This document shows positions 1 through 7,767 of a stretch of 64,000 bases of DNA, piece by piece. The translations under genes were made by a program, and so were the position numbers. Below the pieces are notes generated by a model, which worked only from the letters and a program-made list of their open reading frames with translations, was not told the origin of the DNA and searched no databases. This stretch comes from Janthinobacterium sp051380735 (GTDB taxonomy: Bacteria > Pseudomonadota > Gammaproteobacteria > Burkholderiales > Burkholderiaceae_D), in contig NZ_JBNYXQ010000006.1 in assembly GCF_051380735.1 (NCBI RefSeq), positions 248,001-312,000 of the forward strand, read 5' to 3'. The number at the start of each line of letters is the position of its first letter. The stretch's first letter is position 1.

Positions 1-1
1 G

Positions 2-301
2 CGCCGCATTAGCGTCAGTTGGCGTCACTGTTTCCTGTATTCGCTGGCCCTGGCGACGGTGACGACCTGCGCCAATATCACTGGCCTGACCCCGTCAACG
101 CTGTTGCCTCACAAATTGGCATCGATCGTAGTACTGTGCTGGCCCATCACCACGTGCGCATGGTATTTCCAACGCAATGCGCTCCGCAGCAATGGCTTGC
201 CTGCGGGATGGCTGCGCGCCTCCGCGTTGAGCATTCTGGCCTACGTATCGAGTGCCGTGCTATTTGTATTCCTGCTGTTTGGCTTGCCGATGATGTTGTG
301 A
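2..301 (+). CDS. 3' end of an unidentified membrane protein (partial)
   Basis: The reading frame is open from the left edge and stops at 301, leaving 99 residues. It is rich in Leu, Val and Ala, with about three hydrophobic stretches: near residues 10-30, 37-52 and 78-99, the last ending in FLLFGLPMML. This fits the C-terminal transmembrane part of an inner-membrane protein. A GTG at 59 could serve as an internal start, but the frame continues upstream in the same hydrophobic style, so a truncated longer gene is more likely. It converges on dbpA with a gap of about 20 bp. I do not recognise the family. Confidence 0.55.
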   Translation, partial: RRISVSWRHCFLYSLALATVTTCANITGLTPSTLLPHKLASIVVLCWPITTCAWYFQRNALRSNGLPAGWLRASALSILAYVSSAVLFVFLLFGLPMML

Positions 302-320
302 CTCCGGCAGCACGCGAGGC

Positions 321-1760
321 TTACGCCTCGATAAAGCGCATCTTGAAGCTGCGCCCCTTGATATTGCCAAAGTCGCGGCCCAGCGAGTTGCCGTTGTTCA
401 GGCGCTTGAAAGCCGCTTCGGCCACGCTGCGCTCGAGCGCCACGTAGGTCATGAACTCGAACACATTGATCTTGCCCACCTGCTCCTTGGTCAGCCTGGC
501 GTCACCGGTCAGTGCGCCCAGCAGGTCACCCGGGCGCAGTTTGTCCTTCTTGCCGCCCATGATGCACAGGGTCACCATCGGCGCCGGCAAGGCTTCGATG
601 CCATCGTCCTCGGGCAGTTCCTTCAGCTCGTGCCACTCGACGGCGCTGTTTTGGTATTGCTCGATCAGCTTGACCCATTTCTTTTCGTTTGGCGCGCACA
701 GCGACAGGGCCAGGCCCTTCTTGCTGCCACGGCCGGTGCGGCCGATGCGGTGGATATGCACTTCGGTATCCTTCGACACATCGACGTTGATCACCGCACC
801 CAGGTCCGAGATATCGAGGCCGCGTGCGGCAACGTCTGTGGCCACCAGGATGGAGCAGCTGCGGTTGGCGAACAGCACCAGGATTTCATCGCGCTCGCGC
901 TGTTCCAGTTCGCCGTACAGGGCCAGGGCCGAGAAGCCTTGCTGGCGCAGTTCTTCGGCCAGTTCGCGGCAATGCACCTTGGTGTTGCAGAAGGCCAGCG
1001 TGGACTCGGGCTTGAAGTGCTTGAGCAGCTTGCCCACCGCGCTGTTGCGCTCGTCGAAGCCGATTTCATAGAAGCGCTGCTCGATCTTGTCGTTGTCGTG
1101 CTGCGCCTGGACCGTCACTTCCAGCGGATTGACAAGGAAGGATGCGGTGGCGCGGCGGATGTCTTCCGGGTAGGTGGCCGAGAACAGCAGGGTCTGGCGG
1201 CGCGCCGGGCAGGCGCTGACAATGCCGGCGATTTCTTCGTAAAAGCCCATGTCCGTCATGCGGTCGGCTTCATCGAGCACCAGGGTCTGCACGTGGCCCA
1301 GGTTGATGGTGCCGCGGCCCAGGTGATCGCGCAAACGGCCTGGCGTACCGACCACGATGTGTGCGCCGTGTTCGAGCGAGGCGATTTGCGGGCGCATCGG
1401 CGCGCCACCGGTCAGGGTCAGGATCTTGATATTGCCGGCTGCGCGCGCCAGGCGGCGCAGCTCGTTGGCCACCTGGTCGGCCAGTTCGCGCGTCGGGCAC
1501 ATCACCAGGCCCTGCACGGCGAACCAGGCGGGGTTGAGCTTGTGCAGGATGCCGATGCCGAAGGCGGCCGTCTTGCCGCTGCCGGTTTTCGCTTGCGCGA
1601 TCAGGTCGCGTCCGTCGAGCACCGCCGGCAGGCTTTGCGCCTGGATGGTGGTCATCTCGTGGTAGCCGAGCGAGTCCAGGTTGGCCAGGAAGGCAGGGGT
1701 CAGTGGCAGGCTTGAAAAAGCGGTAGCAGCCGTGCTGCTGGTGTCGGTGGTCGATGTCAT
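321..1760 (-). CDS. dbpA: ATP-dependent RNA helicase DbpA
   Basis: DEAD-box RNA helicase of 479 residues. DbpA proteins act in the cytoplasm on 23S rRNA hairpin 92 during 50S subunit assembly. Visible motifs are the Q-motif region (about 25-45), Walker A GSGKT (60-64), PTRELA (about 90-95), DEAD (163-166), SAT (194-196) and HRIGRTGRG in the second RecA lobe. The last 75 or so residues (MGGKKDKLRPGDLLGAL, then GRSFKMRFIEA) form the DbpA-type RNA-binding domain. That domain and the length separate it from RhlE and SrmB relatives. The ATG start follows a low-complexity Ser/Thr-rich N-terminus. It appears monocistronic. Confidence 0.93.
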   Translation of the reverse strand: MTSTTDTSSTAATAFSSLPLTPAFLANLDSLGYHEMTTIQAQSLPAVLDGRDLIAQAKTGSGKTAAFGIGILHKLNPAWFAVQGLVMCPTRELADQVANELRRLARAAGNIKILTLTGGAPMRPQIASLEHGAHIVVGTPGRLRDHLGRGTINLGHVQTLVLDEADRMTDMGFYEEIAGIVSACPARRQTLLFSATYPEDIRRATASFLVNPLEVTVQAQHDNDKIEQRFYEIGFDERNSAVGKLLKHFKPESTLAFCNTKVHCRELAEELRQQGFSALALYGELEQRERDEILVLFANRSCSILVATDVAARGLDISDLGAVINVDVSKDTEVHIHRIGRTGRGSKKGLALSLCAPNEKKWVKLIEQYQNSAVEWHELKELPEDDGIEALPAPMVTLCIMGGKKDKLRPGDLLGALTGDARLTKEQVGKINVFEFMTYVALERSVAEAAFKRLNNGNSLGRDFGNIKGRSFKMRFIEA

Positions 1761-1881
1761 GGGGCGTAGCCGGTAAAAAACTGGGTGGGATGGGCACAGT
1801 CTACAGGCGTTCTACGCCCTTGTGCGGGTGGTGTTGCAGGTGGTACTGGTGGCAAACAGCCGCCGTCTTGTTTCAATGGTT

Positions 1882-2127
1882 TCAACTCGCGGGCGCCCAG
1901 ATCGGCAAGCCGGTCAGGTCCAGGCCTTCATCGCGGGTCCAGACAGGCAGGCCGGAGGCATCGGTAGGCTCCAGCAGTTCGAGCTGAACCTGTTTCAGTG
2001 CCGCCTTGCGCACGCGCGGGCGGCGCTGCGGTTCTGGCGCAGCCTCGGTCGTCGCGGGCGCATCAGGCGCTGGCGGCGGACCGAAACCGGGCAAGTCGAT
2101 GGTGGCGTTGTCTTTTTTGTCTCTCAT
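1882..2127 (-). CDS. Small uncharacterised protein (81 aa)
   Basis: The ATG at 2127 is preceded by AGAGG at good spacing, which favours it over upstream in-frame codons. The N-terminal half is Pro/Ala-rich and probably disordered. The C-terminal half is basic (PRVRKAALKQ) and ends with a patterned segment containing WTRDEGLDLTGLPIW. There is no signal peptide or membrane segment. It sits between dbpA and a phosphoesterase on the same strand. I do not recognise a family. The strong ribosome-binding site and ordered C-terminus support a real gene. Confidence 0.6.
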   Translation of the reverse strand: MRDKKDNATIDLPGFGPPPAPDAPATTEAAPEPQRRPRVRKAALKQVQLELLEPTDASGLPVWTRDEGLDLTGLPIWAPAS

Positions 2128-2216
2128 TTCTGAACCTCTGGTCCCCGGTCGAACAAGGCCGGGGAGCGGGCAACAATCTGCCCGCTGTATCTGTGCTTGG
2201 TACGCTTGTGCCACAA

Positions 2217-2245
2217 AACAAAAGCCCGGCTACTGGAGTCGGGCT
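2217..2245 (-). terminator. Intrinsic terminator after the phosphoesterase gene
   Basis: Read on the minus strand, AGCCCG and CGGGCT form a stem across an 11-nt loop, followed by TTTTGTTTT. It lies about 100 bp past the stop of the phosphoesterase gene at 2345. Confidence 0.65.
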
Positions 2246-2344
2246 CATGGTGGGCTCTCTCGTCAGGAATACCTGTCCTGCGGATTTAAGTGCGGCACGC
2301 AGTGTATCACAGGCGTGCCACAGCGTGGGCGCGCTGATGACGCT

Positions 2345-3997
2345 TTAGCGGAAGCTCAGTGCGCCCGTCAGGTCGCCCGGCGGCAAGGCACCGCGCGACG
2401 CAAACGCATCGTTACGCAGCTTCAGCCCTTCGAGCAGCGGCAGGTCGTGCAGGCGCGTGATCAGGCGCAGGATGGACGTGGTGTCGTAGAAGCTGTGGTC
2501 GACCGAGCCTTTTTTCGCGAACGGCGAGACGACGATGGCGGGTATGCGCGTGCCCGGTCCCCAGCGGTCGCCTTTTGGCGGCGCCACGTGATCCCACCAG
2601 CCGCCGTTTTCGTCAAACGTGATCACCACGATCATGTCTTTCCACTGCGGCGACTGCTTCAGGTGCTGGATTACATTGGCCACGTGCTGGTCGCCCGATT
2701 CGATATCCGAATACCCGGCGTGCAAGTTCAGATTGCCCTGTGGTTTATAAAAAGTCACGGCCGGCAGCTTGCCCGCCACGGCAGCGGCCAAAAATTTGTT
2801 CGAGATCGGGCTGTCGCCGGTGCCGCCATCGCGCAGGTGTTCCGCGCGCGCGGAGGTGCCTGGCGCGAACTGCTTGAAGTAATTCAGTGGCTGGTGGTGG
2901 AACTGGAAGTTCGGCTTGCTGCCGCCGCCCTTGTGGTCCAGCGCGGCCTGCCAGCCGCCGCCGTACCAGGCCCAGCTCACGCCCTTGCGAGACAGCAGGT
3001 CGCCGATGGTGTCATAGGTTTGCGGCGGCAGGGTATTGGCGTCTGCCGGGTCGGCGTGCAGCGGGTCGCCGTCGTAGGCGGGGCGGATATAGCTCGGTTG
3101 ATACGGCGGCGCCATGGTGTTGACGACATAGCCGTCCGGGGTAATCGCGCCGTCGTTGACGTACTTCGGTTTGCCGTCCAGCGCCGACGCCGGGCAATCT
3201 GCGGCGAGCGCCAGGCGCACGCCCTGCGGGCCGTCGGACAATACCGCGATCTTTTTCCTGGCCGTCGTATCAGGCGCATTGAAGTATTCGTTGGCGCGGC
3301 CCGTGACCAAAAACTGGTGGTTCATATACGAGCCGCCAAAGGCCGCCATAAAGAAGTTGTCGCACAGGGTGTACTGCTCGGCGATCTGCCACAGGTTGAG
3401 GTTTTTCAACGTCTCGCCATAGTGGCCCATCACCAGGCCACCGCTGTCGGCCCAGGCCGCAAAGCAGTCGTTCTTGCCGCCGTTGATCTGCATCTGGTTG
3501 TTGTAGAAGCGGTGTACCAGGTCGCGCGTGATGATACTTTCGGGCAGCGGCTTGCCGGCCGCGTCGCTCAGTTTGTAGGGTGCATTGGCCAGGCCGGAAA
3601 TCTGGTCTTCCTTGATCAGGTAATCAATGCCGCCGACATTCTGCTGGTCCGGCACCATGCCGCCCCAGATCTTCGGCAGGGTCGCCAAAGGCTGGCCATT
3701 GCGGTCCAGTTGCCGTGCCTGTGCCGGCGTGACGGCGGATAGTGGCGCGCTGGTGCCGGGGAAGTTGGCGAACAGATTATTGAAGCTGCGGTTTTCCAGG
3801 TAGATCACGACCACGTTTTTGACATGTGCCTTGAGCTTGGCGTCGAGCGAGCCCTTGACCACGGACGGTTTTGCCGCCGCCATGGCCGGCATGCCGCTGC
3901 TGGCCAGGCCTGCTGCGGTGGCGGCCTGGAAGATGCGGCGGCGCGCGGGATTGGCTGGCAGGTCGGTGGACTGGGCTTGCGGGTCGCTGGGTTTCAC
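2345..3997 (-). CDS. Tat-exported phosphoesterase (AcpA / phospholipase C family)
   Basis: Phosphoesterase-family protein (Pfam PF04185) of 550 residues, related to acid phosphatase AcpA and bacterial phospholipases C. These hydrolyse phosphomonoesters or phospholipids outside the cytoplasm. The GTG at 3997 follows GGAG with a 6-nt spacer; an in-frame TTG at 4021 has no such site. The N-terminus has a twin-arginine signal (RRR before a hydrophobic stretch ending AMAAA). Family motifs are visible: VVIYLENRSFNNLF near the mature N-terminus and ITFDENGGWWDHVAPP in the C-terminal third, both in the metal-binding active site. The substrate cannot be told from sequence. No Pho box was seen in front of it. 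Confidence 0.85.
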   Translation of the reverse strand: MKPSDPQAQSTDLPANPARRRIFQAATAAGLASSGMPAMAAAKPSVVKGSLDAKLKAHVKNVVVIYLENRSFNNLFANFPGTSAPLSAVTPAQARQLDRNGQPLATLPKIWGGMVPDQQNVGGIDYLIKEDQISGLANAPYKLSDAAGKPLPESIITRDLVHRFYNNQMQINGGKNDCFAAWADSGGLVMGHYGETLKNLNLWQIAEQYTLCDNFFMAAFGGSYMNHQFLVTGRANEYFNAPDTTARKKIAVLSDGPQGVRLALAADCPASALDGKPKYVNDGAITPDGYVVNTMAPPYQPSYIRPAYDGDPLHADPADANTLPPQTYDTIGDLLSRKGVSWAWYGGGWQAALDHKGGGSKPNFQFHHQPLNYFKQFAPGTSARAEHLRDGGTGDSPISNKFLAAAVAGKLPAVTFYKPQGNLNLHAGYSDIESGDQHVANVIQHLKQSPQWKDMIVVITFDENGGWWDHVAPPKGDRWGPGTRIPAIVVSPFAKKGSVDHSFYDTTSILRLITRLHDLPLLEGLKLRNDAFASRGALPPGDLTGALSFR

Positions 3998-4228
3998 AAG
4001 GATCTCCGGAGTAAAAATCAAAGAGGGAAATTGTAGCAGCTTGCATCAGCAGGCTGCTCCCTGGGCCTTCTGATGCAGCTCCAGGCGCTTTTGCCGGGGC
4101 GGAAAGTGGCGCCTGGCAATCGCCAGCCGCGCCGCGTTGTGCAAACACCACTGGCACGATTCCTGAAGTTTCTTGATGGCAAGCCTCGATGTGCGAGAAT
4201 GGCCTTTGATGAAGTTGCGGAGAAAAAG

Positions 4229-4900
4229 ATGATGTGGTTGGTAGGCGCTATCCTGTTGCTCATGATTGCCGTATTTTTGTGGATGGCTTTTTTTCACCGC
4301 GTGCAGGCGATGTCGCGCCAGGCGCAATTGCTGAACTGGCTGGAAATCGGCCGCGTATCGAATCCTGCCGGTGGCAAGGATATCCTGTTGGCCAGGAACG
4401 AGCGCAACTCCAGGATCGACTGGCGCACTGGCGAAGTATGGCTGCTCAAGCCCAGGGTGGCCGAGCCGTTCGCCGACTACCTGGCCGTCGAACGCTGGCT
4501 GGCGCTGCATGACACGCCCTTGCCGCAGCCCGAGCCGGTCCCGGTGCCAGCCGCGGAAGGGCTGGCGGAAGAACCTGAGCCGGTTGCGCCCGAAGGCCAT
4601 CTGCTGCCCGCGTTCCAGCAAAAAGTCGAGGACTGCCTGGCCATGGCGGAAGGCGGCCAGGACCTGATCGACACCAAGCATGCGTTCGAGGCGGGCAGCT
4701 CGGCTTTCCTCGACGCCGGCGCCGCGCTGTGCACGGCCGCACTGGAATGCAGCGTGCCGCCGATGATGGTCGCTACCTTTTATGTCAGCGCCTTTGCCGC
4801 GCTATCCGACGCGGCCGGCGAAGACAAGCTCGACCGTGTCACCGCCAGCTTGCAGGCGGCCACAAAGCAGATACGCATGATGCAGCAGGCGCAAGCATAA
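4229..4900 (+). CDS. Single-pass membrane protein of unknown function
   Basis: The ATG at 4229 follows CGGAG with a 6-nt spacer, giving 223 residues. The N-terminus is one transmembrane helix (WLVGAILLLMIAVFLWMAFF). A soluble part of about 190 residues follows, with a Pro/Glu linker (PEPVPVPAAEG) and a helical C-terminus with three Cys. The topology predicts an inner-membrane anchor; the side facing the periplasm is uncertain. It is divergent from the phosphoesterase gene and ends just before a bidirectional terminator. I do not recognise a family. Confidence 0.65.
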   Translation: MMWLVGAILLLMIAVFLWMAFFHRVQAMSRQAQLLNWLEIGRVSNPAGGKDILLARNERNSRIDWRTGEVWLLKPRVAEPFADYLAVERWLALHDTPLPQPEPVPVPAAEGLAEEPEPVAPEGHLLPAFQQKVEDCLAMAEGGQDLIDTKHAFEAGSSAFLDAGAALCTAALECSVPPMMVATFYVSAFAALSDAAGEDKLDRVTASLQAATKQIRMMQQAQA

Positions 4901-4917
4901 AACCGGGGACAGAATGC

Positions 4918-4950
4918 AAAAAAGGCTGATCGCGGGATCAGCCTTTTTTT
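4918..4950. terminator. Bidirectional intrinsic terminator
   Basis: A perfect 11-bp stem (4921-4931 with 4936-4946) has a GCGG loop, an A-run on the left and a T-run on the right. It can end the membrane-protein gene on the plus strand and the tRNA-fMet transcript on the minus strand. Confidence 0.85.
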
Positions 4951-4955
4951 GTATC

Positions 4956-5032
4956 TGGTTGCGGGGACAGGATTTGAACCTGTGACCTTCGGGTTATGAG
5001 CCCGACGAGCTGCCAGACTGCTCCACCCCGCA
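4956..5032 (-). tRNA. tRNA-fMet (CAT), copy 1
   Basis: Minus-strand cloverleaf of 77 nt with encoded CCA and anticodon CAT. Initiator hallmarks are three G:C pairs in the anticodon stem (GGG/CCC around CTCATAA) and A at position 11 of the D stem. Position 1 is T facing A72, a weak pair rather than the C1/A72 mismatch of E. coli. The sequence is identical to copy 2. A -10 TATAAT lies just upstream (complement of 5038-5043). Confidence 0.95.
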
Positions 5033-5037
5033 CCAAG

Positions 5038-5043
5038 ATTATA
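5038..5043 (-). promoter_or_regulatory. -10 element for tRNA-fMet copy 1
   Basis: TATAAT on the minus strand lies 5 nt before the tRNA 5' end. A poor -35 (TTTACG) is found 18 nt upstream. The mature tRNA would start almost at the transcription start. Confidence 0.55.
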
Positions 5044-5109
5044 TACTGGTTTGTCACCCGGCGTAAAGGACAGGGCTGACAGGGCAGGGTTGACACATCC
5101 GCAGCGCAT

Positions 5110-5147
5110 GAAAAAGCCGCTGATCTTTACAGATTCAGCGGCTTTCA
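5110..5147 (-). terminator. Terminator after tRNA-fMet copy 2
   Basis: On the minus strand, AAAGCCGCTGA and TCAGCGGCTTT form an 11-bp stem with an 11-nt loop and a short T-run. It begins a few bases past the CCA end of copy 2, so the two tRNA genes are probably separate units. Confidence 0.75.
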
Positions 5148-5152
5148 AGTAT

Positions 5153-5229
5153 TGGTTGCGGGGACAGGATTTGAACCTGTGACCTTCGGGTTATGAGCCC
5201 GACGAGCTGCCAGACTGCTCCACCCCGCA
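5153..5229 (-). tRNA. tRNA-fMet (CAT), copy 2
   Basis: A second 77-nt initiator tRNA gene, identical to the copy at 4956-5032, including T1, A11, the GGG/CCC anticodon stem and encoded CCA. The flanks differ, so the identity is confined to the tRNA itself. It has its own promoter and terminator. Confidence 0.95.
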
Positions 5230-5234
5230 GGCGA

Positions 5235-5263
5235 ATTATAGCCGGGTTTGCTGCATTGCGCAA
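5235..5263 (-). promoter_or_regulatory. Sigma-70 promoter of tRNA-fMet copy 2
   Basis: On the minus strand, TTGCGC (5258-5263) and TATAAT (5235-5240) are separated by 17 nt. The predicted start is at or next to the tRNA 5' end. Confidence 0.7.
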
Positions 5264-5276
5264 TAAGCGGGCGAGA

Positions 5277-6488
5277 TTACGCCGCCGCCAGGCGCCAAAG
5301 CGAGGTGATTTCCTTCGAGCGGGCCGCGTGCAGGCTGTCGGTGGCGTCCTGCGCGCGCGGGTGGGTCGGGGCCACGTCCAGGCGGTCGACGACTTTCAAT
5401 CCTGCTGCGGCGATCCATTCAAGCAGTTGCGCGCGCGGGCGCAGGCCCAGGTGTTCGGCCAGGTCCGACAGGATCAGCCAGCCTTCGCCGCCTGGCTCCA
5501 GATGGTCGGCCAGGCCGGCCAGGAAACCGCGCAGCATGCGGCTGTCGGGGTCGTAGACGGCGTATTCGATGGGCGAGCTGGGGCGGGCCGGCAGCCACGG
5601 CGGGTTACACACCACCAGCGGTGCGCGGCCGGCCGGGAACAGGTCGGCCTGGATCACTTCCACCTGGCCAGCCAGGTCGAGGCGCGCCAGGTTTTCGCGG
5701 GCGCAGGACAGGGCGCGCGGGTCCTGGTCGGTGGCGACGATGCGCTTGACGCCGCGCTGGGCCAGCACGGCCGCCAGCACGCCGGTGCCGGTACCGATGT
5801 CGAAGGCGAGGCTGGTGCGCGGTGGCAGCGGTGCGTCGGCGACCAGGCCCACGTACTCGCTGCGGATAGGCGCGAATACGCCATAGTGCGGGTGGATGCG
5901 CTGGCCCAGGGCCGGCAATTCCACGCCGGTGCGGCGCCATTCATGGGCGCCGATCAGGCCCAGCAGTTCGCGCAGCGACGCGACAAACGGTGTTTCGCCA
6001 CGGCCATAGGCCTCATTGCAGGCCAGTTTCACGTCCGGCGCGCGGCGCAGCGGGATCGTGTAGTCGGCGTCAAAATGCAGCAGCAGCATGGCCAGGGTGC
6101 GGGCGCGCTGCGACTGGGCCTGGCGGTGCAAGTGGAATGCTTCGGTGGCGCTTGGTTCTGGCTTGGCCAGTTTGGCGGCCAGGGCTTTTTTGCTGGGCTT
6201 GTCGTTCTTGTGGTCGGCGCGGCGGGCCAGCGCTTGCAGCAACTGGCGCGCGTTCTGGAAGTCGCCGCGCCACAGCATGGCCGTGCCTTCGCATGCCAGG
6301 CGGTAGGCCTGGTCGGCCGTCGTGCGGTCATCGGCAATAACGACGCGTTTCGGCGGCGGCATGCCGCTTTCCGAGCGCCAGCGCGCCGATTGTTCGACGC
6401 CGTTTTCGCTCCAGTGGATCTGCGGATGAACGGTGGAAGTAGAGGTGTCAGGCATGGGATTCAATCGAAAGAAGGTGGCGCGCGGCAT
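5277..6488 (-). CDS. Class I SAM-dependent methyltransferase
   Basis: The protein has 403 residues, or 392 if it starts at the ATG at 6455; 6488 has the better upstream site (AGGCGA). The C-terminal half carries the SAM-binding motif DIGTGTGVLA, an acidic residue after strand 2 (ATDQDP) and the catalytic-type motif NPPW. NPPY/NPPF motifs mark N-methyltransferases of the PrmC, RlmF/RlmG and RsmC groups, so an RNA or protein nitrogen is the likely target; Trp in the fourth position is less usual. The N-terminal 180 residues are helical and Lys/Arg-rich around 95-115, perhaps for substrate recognition. I cannot name the substrate. Confidence 0.75.
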   Translation of the reverse strand: MPRATFFRLNPMPDTSTSTVHPQIHWSENGVEQSARWRSESGMPPPKRVVIADDRTTADQAYRLACEGTAMLWRGDFQNARQLLQALARRADHKNDKPSKKALAAKLAKPEPSATEAFHLHRQAQSQRARTLAMLLLHFDADYTIPLRRAPDVKLACNEAYGRGETPFVASLRELLGLIGAHEWRRTGVELPALGQRIHPHYGVFAPIRSEYVGLVADAPLPPRTSLAFDIGTGTGVLAAVLAQRGVKRIVATDQDPRALSCARENLARLDLAGQVEVIQADLFPAGRAPLVVCNPPWLPARPSSPIEYAVYDPDSRMLRGFLAGLADHLEPGGEGWLILSDLAEHLGLRPRAQLLEWIAAAGLKVVDRLDVAPTHPRAQDATDSLHAARSKEITSLWRLAAA

Positions 6489-6530
6489 GGTCGCCTGCGC
6501 AGGCCGTCTTCCATTATACGTCCCCGGCGT

Positions 6531-7403
6531 CTACTCCGATGCGCCCGGCTTGCCGCCGTAGGCTTCGGCCACTGCGCGGGCGCGGGCCTGCGCTTCGGGT
6601 GTCAACTCGGGCGCAGCAGCGATGGGAACGTCCACAGGCTTTGCCGCTTCATCGACGGTTTTCGGCGGCTGCAGCAAATTAAGCAAGCGCAACGTCAGGC
6701 TGCCGACTTCGTCGCCAGGCTTGGACGTGGTCTGGTCGGCGCTGTCCTGGCCGGCATTGTAGATGCTGTTCTGCATCTGCTGGCCCAGCATCTTGAACAG
6801 GTCGCTCAGGCTGCCGGCAAAATTCATGGCTGGCAGTTGCAGGGTCGGCAGGTCGCCGCTGTCGCCTGTATCGGCTTGTTCATTGGCGTTGCTGGTTTCG
6901 TATGCCGCGCTGGCGCTGATCTTCGATTCGTACTGCACTTCCAGTTCGAAATCGAAGGTCTGGCCATCGGCGGTGGTGATCGTACCCTTGCCGATAAAGT
7001 GGGCATTTTCCGCCAGGCTGAAGGCGGCCGCATTGCGCGTGCCACCGGCGCCGGAGCTGCTTGATGCCTGCGCGGCATAGCCGGAGGCGGCCGACAGGTC
7101 GACCGAATCGAAGCTGATGCTGGCGCCGTCACCGAACATTTGGCGCGCCATATTGCCGACGAAATCCTGCGCCACGTCGAGGGTGGCGTTGCCCAGCGCA
7201 TCGGTGCGCTGCGCAAGCCCTTGCGCCGACAGGTCCAGGCCTTTTTTCGACAGGGCCACCACGTCTTGCGCCGTGCGCTGCATCAGGGCGTCGGCGGTGC
7301 TGGAGGTGTTGCCGCCGGTTTTGGCCGCTTGCTGGCCGGTGAGCGCGTTGGCGCCGGTCTGGCGCGCGCCAAGGGCGGGAAGCTGGGGCAGGGTAGTGGC
7401 CAT
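6531..7403 (-). CDS. Uncharacterised protein (290 aa)
   Basis: The ATG at 7403 is preferred over a TTG four codons upstream. The protein is Ala/Ser/Gln-rich. A helical segment (QRTAQDVVALSKKGLDLSAQ and on) is followed by a beta-rich stretch near 135-165 whose TADGQTFDFELEVQY looks like a two-strand hairpin. An amphipathic segment (LSDLFKMLGQQMQNSIYN) and a Pro-rich tail come next. There is no signal peptide, membrane segment or Cys. It resembles proteobacterial proteins of the DUF5610 kind in layout, but I cannot confirm that. It is transcribed in the same direction as the methyltransferase. Confidence 0.6.
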   Translation of the reverse strand: MATTLPQLPALGARQTGANALTGQQAAKTGGNTSSTADALMQRTAQDVVALSKKGLDLSAQGLAQRTDALGNATLDVAQDFVGNMARQMFGDGASISFDSVDLSAASGYAAQASSSSGAGGTRNAAAFSLAENAHFIGKGTITTADGQTFDFELEVQYESKISASAAYETSNANEQADTGDSGDLPTLQLPAMNFAGSLSDLFKMLGQQMQNSIYNAGQDSADQTTSKPGDEVGSLTLRLLNLLQPPKTVDEAAKPVDVPIAAAPELTPEAQARARAVAEAYGGKPGASE

Positions 7404-7480
7404 GGTCTTGTCCAAATCAACGTTGTATCGGAATTAACGGCAGGCTGCGCGCATTCTTTAACTGTTGGTTTGTAACAGGT

Positions 7481-7690
7481 TCAATGATGGTGAGACCAGC
7501 TGCCGTCGGCCGACTCCAGGTAGGACTTGACGGCATCGGCCTGGCCGGTGGCGTGGCGCTTCAGTTCGCCGCACTGGCACAGGCCCTGGTAGGGCTGGAT
7601 ATGCGAGCATGCCGACACTTTCTGCAGGTAGACCTGCACGGCTTTCTGGCATTTGACGCATTTGAAGGTAAGGCTGCGGGCGGCTTTCAT
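7481..7690 (-). CDS. Small Cys-rich, probably zinc-binding protein (69 aa)
   Basis: The ATG at 7690 follows AAAGGA at good spacing. The 69-residue protein has CVKC near the N-terminus, then single Cys and a CQC pair (SACSH, GLCQCGEL), and ends in SWSHHH. The pattern CxxC...C...CxC suggests a zinc ribbon. It is compact and basic, with no signal peptide, so a cytoplasmic nucleic-acid or protein adaptor is plausible. It lies just downstream of sbcC on the same strand, but the gap of about 78 bp is no proof of co-transcription. I do not recognise a named family. Confidence 0.7.
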   Translation of the reverse strand: MKAARSLTFKCVKCQKAVQVYLQKVSACSHIQPYQGLCQCGELKRHATGQADAVKSYLESADGSWSHHH

Positions 7691-7767
7691 GGAATTCCTT
7701 TGTATAGTATGGAAACGCGAAGGGCGAGATTTTAACCCAACTGCCTGTTGCAAACCCGCCACGCAGC

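Noticed and set aside
630..1715. Long plus-strand frame opposite dbpA
   Set aside because: It is an antisense shadow of a strongly supported DEAD-box gene; GC-rich codon use keeps other frames open.
2006..3742. 578-codon plus-strand frame opposite the phosphoesterase
   Set aside because: Low-complexity, Arg/Ala/Val/Gln-rich product with no motif; the minus strand has clear family motifs and a signal peptide.
5193..7064. 623-codon plus-strand frame opposite the methyltransferase and the next gene
   Set aside because: It crosses a tRNA gene, two minus-strand genes and an intergenic gap, so it cannot be a real single gene.
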